Shown here: positions 36,440 to 48,568 of the stretch, in pieces | Layout of the letters: every line of letters begins with the position of its first letter | Numbering within the stretch: position 1 is the first letter of the stretch | Assembly (NCBI GenBank): GCA_022661535.1 | Contig: JAKULF010000004.1 | Location: forward strand, 930,001 to 994,000 | Direction of reading: 5' to 3' | DNA from: Eutypa lata | Taxonomy: Eukaryota; Ascomycota; Sordariomycetes; Xylariales; Diatrypaceae | Length of the DNA: 64,000 nt | Program-made: the position numbers and the translations under genes | The notes under the pieces: generated by a model | Databases searched by the model: none | What the model was told of the DNA's origin: nothing | What the model saw: the letters and a program-made list of their open reading frames with translations, nothing else

Positions 36440-38311
36440 TTACAAGTTATCGAGATCAATCTCAGGCTCCCTCCGCCTCGCCTGGACCTTGGATTCGGGA
36501 TGAACGGTGGAACCGCCCTCGAAGACATGTGGCGCAGGCCTGCCCTCGCCGGGCATGAACCGCCAGTCGTATTTAAGAAGGAAGTAGCAGAGGGCGACCT
36601 TGACCTCATTGGTAGCGAAAAAGCGGCCCGGGCAGGCATGCTGGCCATGGCCGAAGAACAGGTGCCCCGGGGTTGTAGTTACGAACTGCCAGCCGTTTCC
36701 CTGGTCGGGCTGTTGGCGCTTGCGCAGGAACCGCGCGGCATCGAAGCGCTCCGGATCTGGGTACAGGTCCGGATCGTCCAAGGCGGCGCTTGCCACCTGA
36801 ATGCAGGTGCCCTGTGGCAGAATCGTTCCGTCGGAGAGCTCGATATCCTTTTCGACATATCGCTGCAGTGATGCTACGTAGAATGACATTAGTGGATGTA
36901 GGTAGGGCGGAGATGAGGTTATTATAGGCTGTATGTCGCGAGGAGGGTAGGAGCGGCTGAGGTAACAACGGAGTTCGTTCTCGGTCACAACGATCTGAAA
37001 CGTAGGGAATCAAGAAGAATGCCACAAGGTGAGACAATTTCCGGCACTTAAAAACTCCTAGCATCTGGCTTGATGAATCTCGGCTATTGCCCTATCACCT
37101 GACACTGCAGCTGGTACACATACCTCTAGACACAGGCCGAAATCGCTGCCCTTCCATCAAAAAACTGTCCATAAGCTTAAGCTTATATAAGGAGGTTTTA
37201 GCCCAACCAAACTCCCCCAGAACGTCGATGACCTCCTGCCTGAGCTGGTCGGCTACTTCTGGATAATTGCATATATCAAGCAGTGTCTGCGAGAGTAATT
37301 CGGTGGCTGTATGGATAGCGGCCATGGTTAGCGCAAGTTGAGAGGCACTATAATCTATGTCTATGTTCTTGGCCCGTCCAATTTCGTACAGCCAGCCGAG
37401 CGTATCAGCTGTTTTGGGGGGCTTTTCACCAGCTGCCAATGCCTTCTCGACGATAGCTTTGCGACTTTCGAGTTCGGGGTCGATTATAGCGTGGGCATCT
37501 TTGACGGCCCTGCGGGCACGCGTTGCTTGCGGAAGAAACCAATACACAATTGGCCGTACGAAAAAAGGAACGGCTCGCATAGTAATGGTGGTTATGACAG
37601 AGTCAATCGTATACATCTTCGCTATATCAAGCCACCGCTTATCCCGACATAGCCTTTTACCGATGAAGACCCTAGAGGAAAGGCGCGCAACAACATCGGT
37701 TATAGGATCTTTGATTTGAAAAGTTCGCCACTCCGGATCTTCTCCAAAAATATCCCGGAGCGAGTCGCACGTTTCTTCCACCAGGTCGGCAGTAACAAGA
37801 TTCAGAGATTGCGTTAACTTTACGCGTACTACTTCAGAGATGTGGCCTTCTTTGTGGAAGGCTTGTTCATAAGGCTCAAACCCAGGATAATTGGCAGGAA
37901 AGTCTTTGAATGACGCTTTGTGAGGGTCTAGCCACGGGTGATTTCGAATCTCATCTGCGAAGCGGTTGGGCAAGATGATCTTTGGTCCAGAGCCTGTTAT
38001 TACTTGAAAGGGTCCAGAAAACTACGAATGGCGACTTGGTTAGCATGGTGTAGGTATAGCATAGCATTGGCGCAGAACACACGCACTTTCCGGGTTCCCT
38101 CGACCAAAGTTTCCTGTCCGCTCAGCATCCATGCCTTCTTCGGGCTCAAGCCGTCGAGGGTGACGATGGGGAAACCTGCTATCGGCCGGTCTTTTGTACT
38201 AATGAAGGAGTAGGCCAGTATAAGGGCTCCAAGGATGAAAGTCGCGGCTAGTACCTGAAACGAGACAGGAAATCCCTGCGACATCAGTTTCTGAAGAGTG
38301 TCCATTTCCAT
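36440..38311 (-). CDS. Cytochrome P450 monooxygenase, intact
   Basis: The exons are 38311-38087, 38021-37124 and 36873-36440, giving 518 residues with all joins in frame. Residues about 17-38 are a membrane anchor. The I-helix reads AAIHTATELL (AxxTxT type), the ExxR motif is EGQR (365-368), the PERF motif is PERF (415-418), and the heme loop is FFGHGQHACPGRFF with Cys455 as the iron ligand. The FGHGxHACPGRFFA form and the overall pattern are those of the large fungal group that includes ent-kaurene-oxidase-like P450s, which act on terpenoid or polyketide scaffolds. The substrate cannot be told. Intron 2 (37123-36874) is unusually long at 250 nt, but the flanking protein is continuous with the family, so no exon seems hidden. 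A TATA-like stretch lies about 35 bases upstream of the start. Its neighbours are oxidase and P450 remnants. Confidence 0.88.
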
Positions 38312-39025
38312 TTCTTAGCAACTAAGAACAAGTGAACTAGATGGCATCTAAAAACATAAATATATGTAGGGGGTGGGAAGCCTTGGGGATGAGGGGCTGT
38401 CATATCAATTACGTGCGATAAAAGTTGTGCGATCGCCACGGCTACAGAATCCTGCAAGGGTATGCGGCATCATCCATACCCCCATGATTTTGAATGGCTC
38501 CAGCCCGCTCCTGGAAGATAACAGCTATAATGTAGGTTGTACAAGCCAGGCAGGTCTTCACGGGAAGATCCGAAAGACTCCGCAAAAGTCGTCGAAGATC
38601 CGGGCAAAGCGGGTCAAGCGGCCGCCCGCTCGGAAGATCCCATTCCTCCTGAACCCTCGTGCTCTTCTTTTACCAACATTTCAAATATGAGGAAGCTAAG
38701 AGGTTTATAACCTCTGGTGGGACATAATCCCTTCCGTAGGTACTTTTGCTATTGGTCTGTGGGGTTTCACCCAACTTACATATCATAGTTCAGCTGCAAC
38801 GCATATTCAAAATAATGTCTTTATTTTTCGAAATTGTCACAACCACATCCTTTATATTTAATGTTCATAATTAAAAATTCCTATTTAACCAAGTCTTATT
38901 AGAATCGAAGTTATGAGTCTTTACTACAGCTCGTGATATCCAATATACTCATTCGGGACAAGTGCACGACAGTCAATATACGCCAGACCATGGAACTCGT
39001 CTCTGACCAACGTATTTACATCCAT
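38312..39025. other. Intergenic, promoter of the P450
   Basis: About 710 bases. A GC-rich patch at 38560-38645 repeats words like AAGATCCGGG and CGGAAGATCC and may be regulatory. No gene is supported. Confidence 0.45.
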
Positions 39026-40013
39026 TCAGTCGAATAATTTCCAACCTCCTGAGACACCCTTCTGGAACAGACCCTCAGGATCATACTTCATGCTGGTTGC
39101 CTGTAGCTTGGCCTTGTTCTCCTTACCATACGTTTCTATGGGATCTTGGAAAGGCGCGGCGTAGTTCATGTACTTGTATGGGACTGCTGTCCCCCTTGTC
39201 ACCGCATCCTGGTCAACAGCTTCGATGACGCCCTTGAATGTCGAATGAATCTTGTCGTCGTCTTCTTTGTTCTGCCAGAAGGACAATAGCAAGATCGACA
39301 TGAGTGGTCCGTCTAAGGGATCGATTCCCAACGAGTTTCCACCTCTAGACGCTGTCTTCTCTAGGAGTGACTTGGGATAGGCTTGGAGCGTGAACGATTT
39401 GGTGAGGCCTTCGATAGCTTTGAGAGGTCCGAGTGCATTCACATAAGTTTCATATGCTGCCATCAACGTGGGAACGTCAGCCTTGACGGTGGTGTTAATG
39501 TAAGAGACTCTGTGGGGAGTTGCTGAGTTAGTCCCAAAGGCTTAGTAGCGAACGAGGAAGGAATACAGGGTTCAGAAGGATCACGGCTATTTCACCTAGA
39601 TGTCGAGGATCCTTGGCTTGTTTGTTCCTTTGCTGCATCCACAAGATCCAGCATGCGAACTGATCTCATCTGGTCGAGCTGAGGCTGCATATTGACATAA
39701 GGGTCAAGGATTGGTGGGTTTTCGACTTCCCTGGTATAATACACCTGTTTCATACACATAACTTCGCTGATCTGAGCGAAGGCGGCACTATAACCGGCAC
39801 CAATCATGATGTGTGTCTCGTCGGTGGCTTCCGGATCTTTGAGCTCCTTGACGTAGGCTTCCACCTGGCTTGGGAAACTATTGGGAAAGTAGAAGACGGT
39901 ACCGCCCTAGAACTTGCCCTGCTTAAAGGTCCGCATGTCGTAACTAGTAACAATAGCGAAGTTGTTTCCCCCACCACGATAATAAGATAATGTATCGTTT
40001 TCATCCCGACCGG
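39026..40013 (-). pseudogene. 5'-truncated FAD-linked oxidase remnant
   Basis: This is the C-terminal two thirds of a second BBE-like oxidase. Segments, from right to left on the minus strand, are SYYRGGGNNFAIVTSYDM (the conserved RGGGNNFGIVT), GAGYSAAF, LMAAYETYVNALG, then YKYMNYAAPFQDP and KYDPEGLFQKGV at the C-terminus. The exons are about 40013-39596 and 39509-39026, with an 86-nt intron that restores STSRVSYINTTVKAD. The whole FAD-binding N-terminus, including the flavin-linking histidine, is missing upstream of about 40013. A TAG at 39909-39907 replaces the Trp expected in GKFWGGTVFYFP, a G-to-A change of the RIP type. It is a dead gene. It abuts the P450 pseudogene end to end. Confidence 0.82.
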
Positions 40014-40086
40014 CTACAGTTTGTGTCCATGAGCACACTCAAGAGGATTGCGATAACAAATTAACAACATGACACGGGATCAGCCC

Positions 40087-41480
40087 TCAATAGAACGTGA
40101 AAGACACTAGGGTGTTGCCCTTAGGAACTATCGCCAATCGTCATTGAAGAAAGCGTGTGACATGGGTATTCATAAGCTCACACTTGTAGTTAAGGAGGAT
40201 CTGTCCCATAATCACCTCCATGACGGCAGTAGCGTAGAACCTTCCAGGGTTATATTAAAAATGCTTTATAATGATGGTCAAGCAGATTGAACTGGGTACT
40301 CACCAGGTCATACGTCCGGTTCCCCAAACGTGGAAAGTGTTATCAATGTCAGTTAACTTCGATGGGTTTGGCTGTATAAACTTGAACTTTCCCTTCGCGT
40401 CATCCAGGATGTCGCGGCTTGCAAAGCGGAACCTGTTGAAAGCAAGAGGATCAAGGTAAAACTTAGGATTCTGCATAATATCACAGACAGGTGTACAAAC
40501 CCAGTCACCAACGTTGAGCTTAGTGCCATCAGATAGTGCGAAAGGCTTCAATGCCCAGCGACGAGAGCTATCTACCGTAGATGCTCCCGTTAGCAAGGCT
40601 CCAGGAACAAAATAATGGAAAAGAAAAGCGCAGAAATGTTGGCGTTTTACGGGCTTCCACTAGAGTTAGGCGAGCTGACTTCTCGATGAAACTACCCATA
40701 AGAGGTAGGCCTAGCCCAGTGCGCTCGAACTCCTCCTAACTTTTGACAAGGTCTGCGCGCAGAGGCTCTACATACTCAGGAATAATGCAGATCTCATGAA
40801 TGGCGAAAGTAATTCTCTGTGCTTTGATTTAGCTCCTTACATTCTTGAAGCTCATCACAGAAGTAGGGATTTTGTTTGATTCTTACTGTTGAAACAGCGT
40901 GGACTGACCCGAACCAGATCGCCATTAGTTCATGGACCACGCGCTTAGCTAACGAGGGGTTTTGTCGCGGCGAGGTTTCCACGATCCACAGAATACAATC
41001 GGCCTGTTCTCTCGGGATCAATCCAATAATACATCGGGTCGCCAGTTCATTGCCACGTACATGATTAGGAACCGCTTGGCCCATCTGCTTCAAGTCACGT
41101 TCTAAACATCGTTGTTTGGCGATGCGAACTAGCGTGTCGAAAATAATCTCCTGGGCCTTCAGTCGCCCACGTATAACTCGTTCAATAACGCTGTGATTAT
41201 TATCAGCACTCAGTGATATTTTTCATTTCAACAATGATACTAAATGTGATATCCACCTCGAACAAGTTGAATAATCTCGGCGCACATCGAAATCTTCTCA
41301 ATGTACTGCAGAGTGAAGACCATAGAGTCCTCGTTCTTTGCTAGAGATATCGTCCGCTGAAAATATATCTCGTCCATTGTGGCACCGGACATGTCCTAGA
41401 ATGAGCATGTCTTCTGGAGAACAAAGACGGGGGCCGATTAAGAGATGATCAAATTCGCAGACCATCTTCAGACAACCGTC
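40087..41480 (-). pseudogene. Cytochrome P450 pseudogene
   Basis: P450 homology can be followed in order on the minus strand: DHLLIGPRLC (near 41430), ISLAKNEDS and YIEKISMCAEIIQLV (near 41300), QRCLERDLKQMGQAVPNH (near 41080), the I-helix ELMAIWFGSVHA (near 40900), CIIPEYVEPLR, IEKSARLTLVE (ExxR region), RRWALKPFALSDGT, FNRFRF, VWGTGRMT and PGRFYATAVMEVIMGQ. The defects are a TAG at 40738-40736, an ExxR glutamate apparently moved or replaced (EKSAR), and a TGA at 40143-40141. In addition the intron that splits the heme-cysteine codon ends in AA instead of AG (position 40250). A frame break lies between the segments near 41220, and the membrane anchor is missing. Several defects are C:G-to-T:A changes. 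The enzyme cannot be made. Confidence 0.82.
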
Positions 41481-42160
41481 ACAGCCATAAGTTCAGTAAA
41501 TGATAGATCTAGTTGGAGGATAAAAGAACCCTCTAGTAATGCGTTTATGGACTAATTAATATGATAAGTAAATCACTCAATCATCACCATTCGTTTTTTA
41601 TATAGCATAGGCATCATTTATATACTAACAAGTGATCACCTCCTAGGAATAAAAGATTATGTGACTGGGTTTCTCCGGGATATATGTATAACACTAGTTG
41701 CATGCAAAATTACATAATAAACATGGTCACACATTGATTCCGACCTCATTCCCTCATTATTGTGCTCTTTGTCTGGAATTTACGTCAATACGAAAGGGTT
41801 GTGGGACAGTCATTCCATCTTTTAATGGCAAGGAATTTAATGTCAGATCTTTTCAACCTGTCGGATTGCAATTGCTAAGTACTCGAGCCAATTATATAAG
41901 GGCTTCTAGGAATAAAATGTGAGAGTATGACGTTCACAGTTTGCGTTGTACCTAATTTCCCTGATATTTGAATTCCATAGCAAACGTAACTCATATAGTT
42001 GTCATTGGCAGTGAGTCAGATTCCACGTAAACTTTCATTAAAAAAGCTCTTAAATATGAACAGGTTCTACCACACTTCTAATAATTTGAAAAGACCTTAT
42101 CTTTCGAATTCTCATTATACCTCTGATTAAATAACCACTTAATCAATTATCCCACCCCTC
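41481..42160. other. Intergenic, no gene supported
   Basis: About 680 AT-rich bases between the P450 remnant and the GNAT gene. No trace of the missing P450 N-terminus could be read here. Confidence 0.45.
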
Positions 42161-43036
42161 ATGGCAAGCAGCGTTCCTCTACCCCACGTGGGGACTACCA
42201 CCTCTTATAGAGACGCAACGGAACAAGACATTCCCGAGTTGTGCAAGGTTCAAATGGCTGCTGAATGGGATACGGACTTTGTTAAAGCCCATTTATTGGA
42301 CGACGAGAAACATGACGACGAAGGCGTAAAAGCAGTGTGGGAGGACAGGCGAATAGGAGATGACTTAGGGTTCCTTTTTCACAAAGGCGGTGGCAATAAG
42401 GTCATCGTCGCCATCCGGAATGGCGCCATCGTCGGTGCTGTCAGGCTTGAGATGTTGGAAGAGGTGGATCTCAAGGATAAAGAGCTCTTCGACAATATAC
42501 CACCACCAAGGCCTGAACCAATGCGGCCTGATGTATCTGAATACGCACTCTTCAGATCGTGGGCTTTTGATACCTACTTCCAAAATGAGTATCGGAACCT
42601 CGAGACAGTGGTCACAAAATCCAAAATCGGACATTACCCTCTAATCTGTACGTACCTACTAGTGAAATAACAGATATTATACGTCCTACGAGCGCAAGTA
42701 ATTAATGGTAGACTTATAGGGGTTACTGGCCTCTGTGTCATCCCGGCGATGCGCGGGCAGGGTATCGGCAGAACTCTCTTCGCAAGGGCAAAGAAGTATG
42801 CTAGACATAGAGAAGTTGGCCTCCTATTTACTGGGGAGAGGAAAGTCAAGTCTTTCTTTGAGCACTGTGGTGTTTCCCCCGATGGAGAGTTCGCTCTCCA
42901 GTCCGGCCCTTTTAAGGATCAGGCAAAGGCAGAGGGGTTTCCTATGCTGGTGTTCTGGAGTCAGCCAGAGAGTCCGAGGCATCGAGATGTTATTCGACGC
43001 GTTGCCCGACGTGTTCTTCTAGGGAGCTCTGGGTAG
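42161..43036 (+). CDS. GNAT-family N-acetyltransferase
   Basis: The exons are 42161-42647 and 42699-43036, giving 274 residues. An alternative acceptor at 42692 would add two residues in frame. The N-terminus YRDATEQDIPELCKVQ is the classic first strand and helix of a GNAT fold. VIVAIRNGAIVGAVRLEM is the central sheet. After the 51-nt intron, LIGVTGLCVIPAMRGQGIGRTLF contains motif A (Q/RxxGxG/A) that binds the acetyl-CoA pyrophosphate. The end of the fold is CGVSPDGEF. Such enzymes transfer acetyl from acetyl-CoA to an amine. The fungal stand-alone members are mostly of unknown substrate. No targeting signal is seen. The gene looks complete and is not obviously linked to its neighbours. Confidence 0.85.
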
Positions 43037-46000
43037 ATCCATGTTGGGTATGCACGAGATCACCAATGCCGAGTGTTAGAAAGTAGGGGATGGGGTGAAG
43101 CGACCATGAAGTCGCATGATCTTTCTGCCTATTACGGACGTTGGGCATTAATACTATTCCAGTACCTTACATAGAATTTTCCCAGACTCACTAGAGAGAC
43201 TGTCCAGTATACCATGCATGATGCTGCCTAATTCTTAGCTCAATCGCCCTATACGTGAATAATTTCACCAAAGTTTACGTTATGAATCAACGAGTTCATC
43301 TGGAGGACAAATAATTTATAATAAAAAACTCGAACGGTTTTGGTTATGATGACCCACATCTTGGATATATCATCTAACCATTTACGATCGGGAAATCATA
43401 ATTAATTGTAGGTTTGCGTTGTCCATTTAACACACGTAAGTATTTATGCGAAGCGAACAGCCATTCTTTATACTGACGGCAGGCTGGTAAGCAACCCACG
43501 TATTGCACCAACAGGCTATGTGCGTTGTGTTGCATGATGTATCGGCACATTATATTTGATGGATTGCAGTGCAAGTTAAGATAAGGGAGATAAGGGTGAT
43601 AATAAATAACCAAGGGTAGAGTGAGCTGAGTGGATCGTGAGTTTTTTTTTCTTTTTCTTTTTGGTGTTTTTGGCATAAGGCAAAAAGGGTTCGGGCTATA
43701 TTTACTACCATATATATGGCTATTGTTAATAATACCATACAAATGTATAATATTGACTAACAGTGGGCTGTTAAGCCACATTTGGTGCTCACCGTAGACA
43801 CCAAATCGCAATATTAATGCCTTATGTTGCAACAACTACAATATAGAAAACGCACCTATTGTTGCGTTAAAACAGCTGGTGCGCACCATTTAGTACGCAC
43901 CCGGTTGCAGTCGTGCCGTTGCTTGCCAGCCTGACTGGCGGGTCTCTCGTGTTATTTGACAGTGATATACAACATACTTAATGAATTTGTAACTATGCCA
44001 TCTTTACTTTCATCTCAACTTGGCCGGTTCCCCGAATCTTATATTCCGGGAACTGAACCTTGATCAAGTCCAGTACCTTTCAATTGCGCTCTTATATACA
44101 TCTGTGAAGCATTGGCGATTATTCCAGGTGGTGTGTTTAGGGCTCCCCTATAATAAGGGGGGTCATTACCTATATAAGAAATATGGAGCAGGAATTACCC
44201 TACGTTGGGGCTCATTACTACATAATATATCCTCTGTACGATATCTAGAGCTATCTTTCCGCTAGACAAATATGATTTTGTTGCGTTAGATGATCCCTGC
44301 CATATAGAGCTACCGAAGCCACGTCACCTGATCTCCACCACGTCCACTTTTTGTAGGGCATATAATGCCCACCACCTAGATTCCTAGATTTCTTTCCTTT
44401 AGATCAACACAACAACTGAGCTGAGCGTATCCGATCCTATAGTAAGTGGTAGCTTGAATGCGACAGATTTTCCATTAGAACCCCTGTACCCTACAACTCT
44501 AGATTAACTGAATATAACAGTAGGGCTTAGGAACCTTGTTATATTGTGAGGAATCTCCAGGTCGGAGACTTGGCTGTTTGGGTGAAATCCCACTGAAAAC
44601 GCCTGAATAGCGACGTCTAACATCCAGATCCCTCTTTTTGGCATGCGGCCGCTTTGACAAATCACCTGACTTCCTACAACATCATATAAACCGGTATAGT
44701 ATACCGCACTTCTGCCAAACAATAATACCGTAATCCGCGTTGCACTACTATTGCATCAAACTTTCTTGGCGGCACTTAGATAACAACGTGTTGTGCATGT
44801 ACTTGTGCATGTCAATCCTTGACTAATAGGTTGAATATCTGGTTCGAAAATCTAAGGCTGTAATGAGGTAGTATCGGGCAGGCTGGGTTACCCTGAAATG
44901 GGCCAGTCTAGGCTACGCCAACAGGCATCGTAAGTAGGAAATGTGACAAATACGGCAGCATTTAGGACGCCACACGGACACATAGTAACATTCTGGGTGC
45001 CATTATCTGCGGTAATGCCTAATAAACATAGAATAAACGTGTACACAATGACCTCGTTTATACGCGAAACAAGATGCGAGGTTGATCACATATAAGCGCC
45101 CTGGTTAGAAGGGGAGCCGACCCTACTAGGGGTCAGAGAAGCAGCCACATATCCCGAATGTAACTGTGAACTAGCTGATTGACGGTGAGGATCCTTCAAG
45201 CGCTTCATGTCAAGTCTCCAAAATAAGCAGTCACGCCGCTCAACTTTCCAATCGCCATTTGGTCGATTAGAGTCATCTGGAATATACACTTGTTAATGCA
45301 GCTTCATTAAGACACTGTATAAACTCGATATGGGTTGGCGACCATTGTAGTCCCAATTCTTGAACGGACCATAGGAAAGAGCATCAATCGCTCTAATAGG
45401 AAGCTTCTTACTTAAGTCCCGACTAATGATCTACGTACAGGTCTTCTTCGCCCCCCGCAACGCCATCTCGACACCGAAAGTAAAGGACCGTAGCAACACG
45501 GCTTGAGAACTTAATACCCTTGCATCCCTTTCATTTAGCAGAGGACCTCTTGAATGTACGTTCCATTTCGTTGATTCGTTTTTTTCATATCCTGACTCCG
45601 AGTCCTTAGCTCAGGAGCTGACTCTCCGACGAGTAAACGCCTTTGCAATGAGGGTTTCGTAGCGTCCTTAAGGAAAGTTAGCATGGGAGTGCTTGTTGTA
45701 TAAGCATTTGTTCTTTTACTTTTCACGCATTAGCTACATATAACAAGGGCATTCGTATCCATGCACCATACCTATCTTTTGAAATTCTTGGGGAGTAATC
45801 AGACATGTTCGCTCGAGTTGAACTTCAACGGTACGGAGATATGAGACAGAGTGCTAACAGAATTAAATATAGATACGGGAATCCTTAGCGAGTATCCAAA
45901 TATTAAAACAAACTGTGATTGAGAGACGGCATGGGCAACGAATTCGGATGGTATAATAACCATAGTTATACGGACCGCGTCCATACGATTTAATCCCCTC

Positions 46001-46641
46001 ATTGTGTGCAAAGACAACCACACCTCCAATATCGACCTGCGATGCTCGTATGCCGATGCTTCCTTACACACCTTTACCATCGCTGTCCCGACGCTCCCCA
46101 TAATACCTACACACCGTCGTCGACTATTCATACTCTTAGATTCATAGGCTAGGTTCAATCAATATTCTATCGGCCCTTTATGAGAAAAAGCGTTGGGACT
46201 GGGTTATTATGCGAGGCTTTTTTTGTACTGTTTGTTTGATTGATTCTGATCCAATGACCTAAAACCCAGGAGGGTTGTGGAAGATGCATATAAAAGCACC
46301 GCACAGGAAATAAGTTGGATAGCCTACCTATGGAGGGCTAACTCAAGCGAGGTAGGAATCGATAAACATAATGATTGTCGATCTTTTTCAGTCTAGAGCG
46401 ATGAATAGGAAGTTTGTGCCGTGGCTGGGTATTGAAAGTAATTGAGAATTGAGAGCATCTCGAAATCTACCCATATATCTCCGAACCGTAGCAAGCTAGC
46501 CTTACCAGCATCGAGGGACGATGTTAGTGATTACTTAACTAGTAAATAAAAGTCTGTACTGTCATCATCTTCTTGCCAATTTTTTATACCTTTCATAGTT
46601 CACACGAGATGCAGCCAACGCTATAAGTTGATCGAGATATT
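43037..46641. other. Long gene-poor stretch
   Basis: About 3.6 kb in which I can support no gene. Short frames exist on both strands (for example near 43374-43835, 45799-46158) without domains, splice signals or codon bias. There is no striking repeat and no recognisable RNA gene. Composition is moderately AT-rich but not RIP-saturated. Confidence 0.45.
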
Positions 46642-47418
46642 ATGGAGGAAGATTTAAGACACAATAATCAAAGGTTGGCTTGTCCATTCTACAATGCTTC
46701 CCTGCAAGGCGATTCCACGTGTTCGGAGAAATGCATAGTAAGGATCTAAGTGCTGACCTAACTATCCACTGCTAGTGAGCACCTTGAAAAGTTTCATTAT
46801 CAAGGTGGAAAGAAGGCTGTCGGCAATAACGATATACCCGCAGCAGTGCAAAACCAGATATCGGAACTATTTAAATCGAAGAACCGAAGAATGCCACTCA
46901 TTGACAAATGGGATCAAATATTCGCCCTATGCAACTTCAACCTTCAAGAACCCCCCGGACCCTACTTCATGGACCTTTCAAGGACTTTCGAATTCCTGAA
47001 CAATCCTCCCAAGCTTCAGATCGATGATGCCAACAACATGAACCAGACCCGTTCGTTACTCCGCCGCACAGTCTACCTCGCCTCACACGGCACCCCTGGA
47101 GAGAATAGCCAACCAAGCTTAGCCCCTCCTCCTACCCCGCCACATCAGAATTTTCTCATGTCGGACTCGCTTTCTAGCCTATCATATAGTCCCAACGGGG
47201 CTACCTTGTCAAGCCTTAACACTCCCGAGGAGCCTTATCTACCGGAGGTAGATCGTGAGGATAATCCAGACCATTACTGCAGGAGCTTCGAAGAAGCTAT
47301 CACCTACTCTGATGATTCAACACCGCTTGAGCACCAATTCGAGCAACAACAACATGTCCCAGTTTCCGATTTCCTTTATACCCTTAATGTTGAGGGCATA
47401 TCATGGTTAGGAGCGTGA
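46642..47418 (+). CDS. Putative fungal C2H2-like zinc-finger protein, possibly shortened
   Basis: The exons are 46642-46737 and 46780-47418, giving 244 residues. The start is the ATG giving MEEDLRHNNQRLACPFYN. A family of fungal proteins begins this way, with ACPFY followed by cysteines and a KEHLYRRH-like segment. Here the pattern is ACPFY, CSEKC, then HLEKFHY after the 42-nt intron. Next come QISELFKSKNRR, DKWDQIFALC and PPGPYFMD, which resemble the family's conserved KSRKR, EKWREIYRLLFP and PSPYY block. The second Cys/His cluster normally between these blocks is absent, so the gene may have lost an internal part or the model may be wrong there. The C-terminal half is Ser/Pro-rich and low in structure. 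A DNA-binding or nuclear role is only a guess. Confidence 0.5.
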
Positions 47419-48568
47419 ATTAGATATTCACCAAGTGATGGAGGAGTAAAGATAGATTTTATTGAATTTTCCAAACTAATGACTCTTAGAAATGTAAATT
47501 ATGTTGTTGTCCGTGGACTCATGTACATACTTTTCTAGACAGGCTGGCATTAGGTATCATATTTGACCTTTGGCAAATGGTGCACTCCTATAAGTGCTTC
47601 ATTTTCACATCTCATATCTATCGCAATTGCTAATGTTAAACCTGTTTTTATATATGTGTATATGTCACCTTGTCTAACAATTTCATTCGCGATTATCATA
47701 TGCAGCGCCCGTTGCATTAACCTAAAGAAGTACGTCACAGGTTCTGAGGTCCCATCGTGCAGCGATTGGAGATGAAATGACCCACTAAAGAATCTAAAAA
47801 ATCCCGCCATCCCGGTTCTCCACGTGGCGGTCCGGCCCGCTGTGGATAGCCCACATGCATCTGTGAGCGAAAGAAACATACTACATGTACCTTTCACTCA
47901 ACATCTCTACGGTTAATTGAATGATTATACTATATGTAGGGATGCTCTACAGATATAGATATTCACTATATGGAATATTTCCTAAATAATGCAGCAAGTT
48001 CGGAATATGTAAAGTGTGCAATCTAACACCATCGTACAAACCGATCTGGGAGTCTCTTACAAAAATATCGTCCATGCTACATGCAAGAAAATTGTAAACG
48101 AATGTCACCATAGAGCACGAGAATGAGGGATCTTAGTCTATGTTATAAAGAGCAAATGTATTGTTCAGATAATTCCTAGGAAGTATATATGATACAGTAA
48201 CTCTAAGCGCCTTGCCCGTTGTCTGCAACATGGCCGGCAGCGTAATTCCGTAACATGATTAACTACCCATCCCATCAAGCACCCAGATCTGAGCTCCTCA
48301 AATCTATGCCCAAGGTGAGATAGAGAACTGATTCTTGTCTACCAAAGCTGGCGGTGCTCGTTCAGATTACAGCAGTGCATTTAGCATAGTACTCGCAAAG
48401 CACCTGCTTTAGACGTCATTATCACCTCAGGCCTCCATTTGGTTAACCACGACCATCTGATATTAGACTAGAATAGTAATTCTGTGCCTATAGAGTATTA
48501 GAAAATTACACCAGACTACGATTCAAGCAAGGGAAACTTACGGTGATAATATAATCGTCTAGGCACGC
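47419..48568. other. Intergenic, no gene supported
   Basis: About 1.15 kb. A 115-residue minus-strand frame (47550-47897) has no recognisable domain, and I do not call it a gene. Confidence 0.45.

Noticed and set aside
36606..37064. Frame starting in the long P450 intron and running over exon 3
   Set aside because: It reads the P450 exon in a wrong frame; the family frame gives the heme loop.
43374..43835. 153-codon minus-strand frame
   Set aside because: Irregular composition with Lys/Arg runs from a homopolymer-rich stretch; no domain.
45799..46158. 119-codon minus-strand frame
   Set aside because: No family signal and no codon bias; chance frame in gene-poor DNA.
47550..47897. 115-codon minus-strand frame
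   Set aside because: No recognisable domain, promoter or splice context; composition like its intergenic surroundings.
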